DNA from: Carboxylicivirga marina
GTDB lineage: Bacteria > Bacteroidota > Bacteroidia > Bacteroidales > Marinilabiliaceae
Length of the DNA: 64,000 nt
Direction of reading: 5' to 3'
Assembly: GCF_016612505.1 (NCBI RefSeq)
Contig: NZ_JAENRR010000009.1
Coordinates: forward strand, 62,001 to 126,000
This document shows, in pieces, positions 59,852 to 64,000 of this stretch. Under the pieces are notes generated by a model. That model made no database searches. It was not told where the DNA came from and saw only the letters and a list, made by a program, of their open reading frames with translations. Each line of letters starts with the position of its first letter. Positions within the stretch are counted from its first letter, which is position 1. The translations under genes were made by a program, and so were the position numbers.

Positions 59852-60565
59852 TTACTCCACTAAAAGGAGGTGTTCAAATCTAGTGTCACGTGTTTCTTTT
59901 AGTAGCTTACCACCTGAGGTGTGTTGGGTAACAATTTCCAGTTCATACTCACCTGCCGTAAGTTTAGGCACCATAGCTATTACCTGCTTTGGTTCATTCT
60001 CAATTAATTGTTCCACCTTTGTTTTTGTTCCATCTGCTGCATTAATAAGGAAGAGCCCTACTTCGGGTAAGTCGCCATCAATTTTAATCTTGTTGCCACT
60101 GATTTTTATCACATTATTCGGCGTAATAGTCGAATTGTTTTTCCCACTTAAGCTGTCGTGCACTTGGCCAATGACCGGACCTGTTGGTGCTACGCCCAAT
60201 ACATCTATTGTCACGTTTTCAAGATTTTTACGCAACTCTGAGCCTTGTGTGAAAGAGGCCGATATTTTGTGCTTGCCATTTTCGTATTTAGCCGAACTAC
60301 CTTCAAAAACACCCGAAACACCAATATGACCATAACACAAGGGTGTGTTGAGTGTATAGCCTTCCGCCAGGAACCTGGCTTTCATTTTATCGCCCAGGGT
60401 CAACAGGTTGTAAATGGTTTCTTCGCCAAATTCAGAACCTTCCTCACGAATTTGCTGAGCAATGCCTCTGTTAGTAATGGTTCCATTTGGCTTTACTTTG
60501 CCAAAATAATCGTTTGGGTCTTCAGTCAGGTGGTTGTCGTACAACCATAAGTTTAATTTTCTCAT
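59852..60565 (-). CDS. HU-like/DUF4469-type protein
   Basis: 237 aa cytoplasmic protein of a Bacteroidota family that joins an N-terminal HU-like DNA-binding fold (LNLWLYDNHLTEDPNDYFGKV, IAQQIREEGSEFGEETIYNLL, PLCYGHIGVSGVFEG) to a C-terminal Ig-like DUF4469 domain (FLINAADGTKTKVE, AGEYELEIVTQHT). The start at 60565 is preferred; the frame extends 21 codons further to 60628 without matching the family. Function is not established; family members are often seen in or near mobile and variable regions. A perfect CTGAC-AAAA-GTCAG palindrome lies upstream at 60622-60635. It has no visible operon partner. Confidence 0.7.
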   Translation of the reverse strand: MRKLNLWLYDNHLTEDPNDYFGKVKPNGTITNRGIAQQIREEGSEFGEETIYNLLTLGDKMKARFLAEGYTLNTPLCYGHIGVSGVFEGSSAKYENGKHKISASFTQGSELRKNLENVTIDVLGVAPTGPVIGQVHDSLSGKNNSTITPNNVIKISGNKIKIDGDLPEVGLFLINAADGTKTKVEQLIENEPKQVIAMVPKLTAGEYELEIVTQHTSGGKLLKETRDTRFEHLLLVE

Positions 60566-60850
60566 TCTTTTTAGTTTTAAATTAGATGGTACTAAGGTAT
60601 TTTTCAGTTGGATAGTGTAATCTGACAAAAGTCAGTTTTATAGCTTATTACACGAAAGAGTAAAATAAGTACGTGAAATACTGATATGGAATGATAAAAT
60701 CAAAATAACACACAAACGTTATTGTTCTGATTTACTCCTTTTTCAAGTCACCTCAACAAAATGGGCATTCAGGAAGCTCATTCCCTAAAATATATAATAC
60801 TAAATATCTGTCTTATGGTAGTACTATAGTAGACGTTAATAGTATAAAAA

Positions 60851-60859
60851 GGGGGGGGG
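60851..60859. repeat. Homopolymeric tract of nine G
   Basis: Poly-G of this length is unexpected in an AT-rich genome and is prone to slipped-strand length change. It lies 67 bp upstream of the -33 element of the porin-MCP operon, where length change could alter the spacing of an upstream regulatory site. Confidence 0.7.
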
Positions 60860-60925
60860 TGATTGTAGTGTTTTATCTATGTTAATTAGGTGTTAAGTTG
60901 CTGAAAAACAGTAATAAGTACTCTG

Positions 60926-60954
60926 TTGTAGTTGATTGTGATACCCTATGTTTG
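60926..60954 (+). promoter_or_regulatory. Promoter of the porin-MCP operon, TTG-N18-TATGTTTG
   Basis: TTG at 60926-60928 and TATGTTTG at 60947-60954 fit the Bacteroidota -33/-7 consensus with an 18-bp spacer. The ATG is at 61004, so the leader would be about 40 nt. Confidence 0.6.
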
Positions 60955-61003
60955 TATTGTGATTTTTTAACACAATTTACGAGTGGAACATAACACATAA
61001 ATT

Positions 61004-62182
61004 ATGAAGCAATTAGCCAAATGCCTGACAAAACACCTGCTTGTTGTCCTCTTTTTATCCAGTATCGTATATAAAGTGCATGGCCAGCAGGAAAGCCCTT
61101 TAACACTTGAAGCCTCATATGTGTTCGATGCTGTTAACAGTCCCAATGCCACTTTGACATCTGGTAATGCCTATATGGGCCTGATTGATTTAATAGCATC
61201 GTTTAGCACCGATGACGCCGGTTGGTGGCAAGGAGGTGAATTGTATTTTCAAATGGAAAATACTCATGGAGCAACGCCATCTGCCAATATGGTGGGTGAC
61301 CTGCAGGTCTTTTCCAGCCTTGATAATGGTAATTACACCTATTTATATCAATTGTGGTATAAGCAAGCGTTTAATCGTTTTTCTCTTACGATTGGTAAAC
61401 ACGATTTAAACTCTGAGTTTTTGGCCAGCGATAATGCAGCCGAATACATCAATAGTTCATTTGGTATTATGCCCTCTGTCTCCATGAATGTGATGGTGTC
61501 AATTTTTCCAAAGTCTTGCTTTGGGGCCGTAGCAGCTTTTGATGTGAGTGAACAAACGAATATTAAAACAGCTATTTACGAAGGCGATCCACTTAGTTTG
61601 GATGAAGAAGAATATAATATACGCTTTGCTTTACATACCAACAGCGGCTATTTTTTCATTAGTGAATTGAGTCAGTCAATAAACCTTTTTAATGGTTTGG
61701 AAGGTACCTACCGTATGGGTGCTTATTACCACAGTAGCTCTTTTGCCGATGTGCTTGATGAAACCATAATGCACAAAGGAAATTATGGTGCGTACCTGAT
61801 AGCCGATCAGTTATTGTATGCCGGGGAGCAAACGAGTGCCAGTAGTCTGGGGTCTTTTTTACAAGTGGGCTATGCCCCCGATGATCGAAATGCTTTTCCT
61901 TTCTTTTGGGCTACAGGTCTTAATTATTATGCCCCATTTAGTAAACGGCAGGATGATGTGGCCGGTATTGCCATTGCATCCATGACTATTAATAATAAAC
62001 TGGTGGGCATCGATAAAGCCTTCCAATACAATAACGAGCATGTTATTGAATGTTTTTACCGAAGGCAAATCAATGAGAAAGTGGCTTTACAGCCCGAATT
62101 ACAATACATTATTCACCCGGGTGCGATAGGTGGAAGTAACAATACTTTACTTGGGCTTATCAGGACCTCTATCACATTTTAA
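61004..62182 (+). CDS. OprB-like carbohydrate-selective porin
   Basis: 392 aa outer-membrane barrel. Signal peptide LLVVLFLSSIVYKVHGQ. OprB-like features include LEASYVFDAVNSPN, a WWQGGELYFQMENTHG strand, YQLWYKQAFNRFSLTIGKHDLNSEF (the family's W-Y-x-Q and GK-D/DxN type pattern), and a C-terminal ALQPELQYIIHPGA followed by a final aromatic Phe. Such porins admit sugars and similar small solutes passively. It is co-transcribed with the MCP gene that starts 18 bp later, which suggests that solute entry and sensing are linked. A consensus promoter lies directly upstream. Confidence 0.83.
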   Translation: MKQLAKCLTKHLLVVLFLSSIVYKVHGQQESPLTLEASYVFDAVNSPNATLTSGNAYMGLIDLIASFSTDDAGWWQGGELYFQMENTHGATPSANMVGDLQVFSSLDNGNYTYLYQLWYKQAFNRFSLTIGKHDLNSEFLASDNAAEYINSSFGIMPSVSMNVMVSIFPKSCFGAVAAFDVSEQTNIKTAIYEGDPLSLDEEEYNIRFALHTNSGYFFISELSQSINLFNGLEGTYRMGAYYHSSSFADVLDETIMHKGNYGAYLIADQLLYAGEQTSASSLGSFLQVGYAPDDRNAFPFFWATGLNYYAPFSKRQDDVAGIAIASMTINNKLVGIDKAFQYNNEHVIECFYRRQINEKVALQPELQYIIHPGAIGGSNNTLLGLIRTSITF

Positions 62183-62200
62183 CATCCAAACAAGAAAATT

Positions 62201-63868
62201 ATGAACATTAAAAATTTAAAATTGGGCCAGCAACTACTTGTTAGTTTTGGGCTTGTGTTAACCGTATTTGTTGTTTCGAGCCTTATTCAAATCAATCGTC
62301 TAAATGCACTTGGTGCCGTGCAGGATGAAGGTGCCCAAAGGGCTGATGATGCCATCATCATAACAGAAGCTTCGGCTTTGCCTTATCAGTTTTATCAAAT
62401 AATTGGTGACGCTATTATCAACCGTGATTTGCTTGCCGCACAAAATGACTGGAGTAATATTGTTTCTGAAGCGAGTGTAGATTACCAAACGATTCAAGAT
62501 ATTCTGGATACAGACCTTGAAAAGCGTATGTTTTCCGAATCAAAAGAGGCTAAAAAACAATTGATAACGCTGGTGGAGAGTGGCTTATTACCTTTGTTAA
62601 ATACCGACTTAACTGGCAAAGGTGAAGAGGAGATACAGCAGTTGGACTTAGAGGTAAAAAAGTTAGACGCTCAGTTTGATCGTTTGATAATTCAAATGCG
62701 GGAGCCTTTGCTACAAATACGACAGGAGCTAATTGATGAAAGCGCAGAAGCCGATGAAGTGTACGATGCCAGTCAGGATTTTTTAATCACCTTATCACTT
62801 ATATTCCTTGGAGTAGCCATTATATTGGCCATTATAATTAGTATTGCCATTACACGTTCGATTACTAGTTCACTTGGTGGTGAACCATCAGAACTGGAAG
62901 AGATTGCCAACCGAATGGGAAATGGCGATTTAACCATTAACACAAACGATGTGAACAACCGACAGGGTGTTATTCGAAAAATGCTTGAGATGGTTGATCG
63001 CTTAAAAAGTGTGATGGTGAGTGTGACGACAGGGGCTGATAATATTAACAGTGCCAGTCAGCAATTAAGTGGTGGGGCTCAGCAAATATCATCAGGAGTA
63101 AGCGAGCAGGCAGCATCGGCCGAAGAGGTGAGTTCATCTATGGAAGAGATGGCGGCGAATATTCAGCAAAATACAGTCAATGCACTTAAAACAAGAGAGC
63201 TATCAGGTAAAGCATCTAAAGATGTTGAAGAAGTGGCTGCTGCATCAGAAGAAAGCATGCAAGCAGTAAATGATATTAACGACAAAATTAATGTGGTGGT
63301 GCAAATTGCCGAAAAAACTGACTTGTTGGCCATTAATGCAGCTGTAGAAGCGGCGCGTGCCGGTGATGAAGGACGTGGTTTTGCAGTGGTGGCTGCCGAA
63401 GTACGCAAGTTGGCGGAACGAAGCCAGGAGGCTGCTAACTCCATTGTTAGCCTGGCCGAAAGAGGTGCTCAGTTAAGTGAGAAAAGTACGGCCATGTTAA
63501 AGGCAATAGTACCTAATATTATTGAAACATCGCAGTTAGTCGATGAAATTGCTACCGGAAGCCAGGAGCAGGAAACGGGCGTAAATCAGGTGAATAGTGC
63601 CATTCAGCAGTTGAGCCATGTCACTCAGCAAAATGCCTCTAATTCAGAAGAAATGGCCAGTAGTTCAGAAGAGTTATCGTCGCAGGCTAATGAACTGGAA
63701 GAAATAACCAGCTTCTTTAAGTTAGGACATACTACCCGTAGGCGAAGTAATGGTGTTAAGAAAGCTGACTTTATTGCACAGCCTAATTTAGGGAACATCG
63801 CCCAGCAGGGTGTTGAGTTTGACATGAGCCAAATGGACAGCTCATTAAAAGATTACCAGAATATATAA
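62201..63868 (+). CDS. Methyl-accepting chemotaxis protein
   Basis: 555 aa. TM1 ([18 protein letters not shown], about 12-29), a periplasmic helical sensor of about 155 residues (four-helix-bundle type, with [17 protein letters not shown]), TM2 ([24 protein letters not shown]), HAMP ([14 protein letters not shown]) and the signalling coiled coil with [24 protein letters not shown]. The tail ends [14 protein letters not shown], matching the SLEDYENI end of the MCP at 51734. It follows the OprB-like porin by 18 bp and ends in a terminator. Confidence 0.93.
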   Translation: MNIKNLKLGQQLLVSFGLVLTVFVVSSLIQINRLNALGAVQDEGAQRADDAIIITEASALPYQFYQIIGDAIINRDLLAAQNDWSNIVSEASVDYQTIQDILDTDLEKRMFSESKEAKKQLITLVESGLLPLLNTDLTGKGEEEIQQLDLEVKKLDAQFDRLIIQMREPLLQIRQELIDESAEADEVYDASQDFLITLSLIFLGVAIILAIIISIAITRSITSSLGGEPSELEEIANRMGNGDLTINTNDVNNRQGVIRKMLEMVDRLKSVMVSVTTGADNINSASQQLSGGAQQISSGVSEQAASAEEVSSSMEEMAANIQQNTVNALKTRELSGKASKDVEEVAAASEESMQAVNDINDKINVVVQIAEKTDLLAINAAVEAARAGDEGRGFAVVAAEVRKLAERSQEAANSIVSLAERGAQLSEKSTAMLKAIVPNIIETSQLVDEIATGSQEQETGVNQVNSAIQQLSHVTQQNASNSEEMASSSEELSSQANELEEITSFFKLGHTTRRRSNGVKKADFIAQPNLGNIAQQGVEFDMSQMDSSLKDYQNI

Positions 63869-63892
63869 TTTTCCCCTTTAATAAATTCAGAG

Positions 63893-63929
63893 AAACAGTT
63901 CATAGCCTTGGTAGTTATGAACTGTTTTT
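63893..63929 (+). terminator. Rho-independent terminator of the porin-MCP operon
   Basis: AAACAGTTCATA (63893-63904) pairs perfectly with TATGAACTGTTT (63916-63927), followed by further Ts. It lies 25 bp after the MCP stop. Confidence 0.85.
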
Positions 63930-64000
63930 GAATCACGTCAGCTTGTAAGAAAATGTTTAATAGCATGAATTAAGGCCAGTATTCAATAGTACTTTGTCAG

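Larger units (their letters stand above)
60629..61003. other. 375-bp intergenic region with a G9 tract and a consensus promoter
   Basis: No ORF. Holds nine consecutive Gs at 60851-60859, preceded by five As, in an otherwise AT-rich stretch, and the porin-MCP promoter at 60926-60954. Confidence 0.6.

Overview
The window is AT-rich DNA from a member of the Bacteroidota. The grounds are SusC/SusD-type uptake genes, a hybrid two-component regulator with a periplasmic propeller, many lipoprotein signal peptides, Cys-type sulfatases and TAnnTTTG-type -7 promoter boxes. A marine or sediment member of the Marinilabiliales/Bacteroidales fits the sulfatase-rich glycan genes and the large signalling repertoire, but that placement is inference. 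I found no rRNA, tRNA or CRISPR array.

Region 1 (1-10.4 kb) is a block for sulfated, fucose-containing glycan: an exo-fucosidase (GH29), a sulfatase, a GH76-like hydrolase and a second, paralogous sulfatase. Between the GH76-like gene and the second sulfatase lies decayed DNA: a long stem-loop, an HU-family gene broken by an amber codon, a five-unit array of 22-bp palindromic repeats, a second amber-broken remnant, and an intact IS4-family element (7024-8448) with a perfect 9-bp target duplication. Region 2 (10.4-28.3 kb) is a second polysaccharide utilisation locus. It holds a secreted CE1-like esterase, a serine beta-lactamase-like hydrolase, a SusE/F-like surface glycan-binding lipoprotein and the hybrid regulator on the minus strand. 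Divergently come SusC, SusD, a GH2 beta-galactosidase and a GH30 enzyme. A pair of direct repeats 21 bp apart sits just upstream of a consensus promoter for susC and is the likely operator. GH2 plus GH30 suggests a galactan, perhaps beta-1,6-linked.

Region 3 (28.4-63.9 kb) is an unusually long signalling block. It starts with CheA and a single-domain response regulator. Next comes a run of two NarX-type kinase/NarL-type regulator pairs around three kinases or hybrid kinases (one with an exact 1314-bp internal duplication), a kinase-less REC-PAS-GAF protein, a bacteriohemerythrin and a chemoreceptor lacking a periplasmic domain. It ends with chemoreceptor modules: CheW-porin-MCP (minus), CheW-MCP (plus) and porin-MCP (plus). 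The sensory domains include Cys-cluster PAS domains, and with hemerythrin this points to redox or oxygen input. Two of the MCPs sit in putative operons with an outer-membrane porin, suggesting that outer-membrane entry and sensing are coupled.

The most notable non-coding element is an apparently ORF-less group IIC intron (58939-59598). It is inserted immediately after the U-tract of the terminator of an MCP gene, has a GTGTG 5' end, a domain V with a CGC triad, and a domain VI ending in CTACTCGAT. A structured dispersed repeat occurs twice (51349-51633 and 55730-56084), flanking the CheW-porin-MCP unit, and a 9-G tract lies upstream of the last porin-MCP operon.
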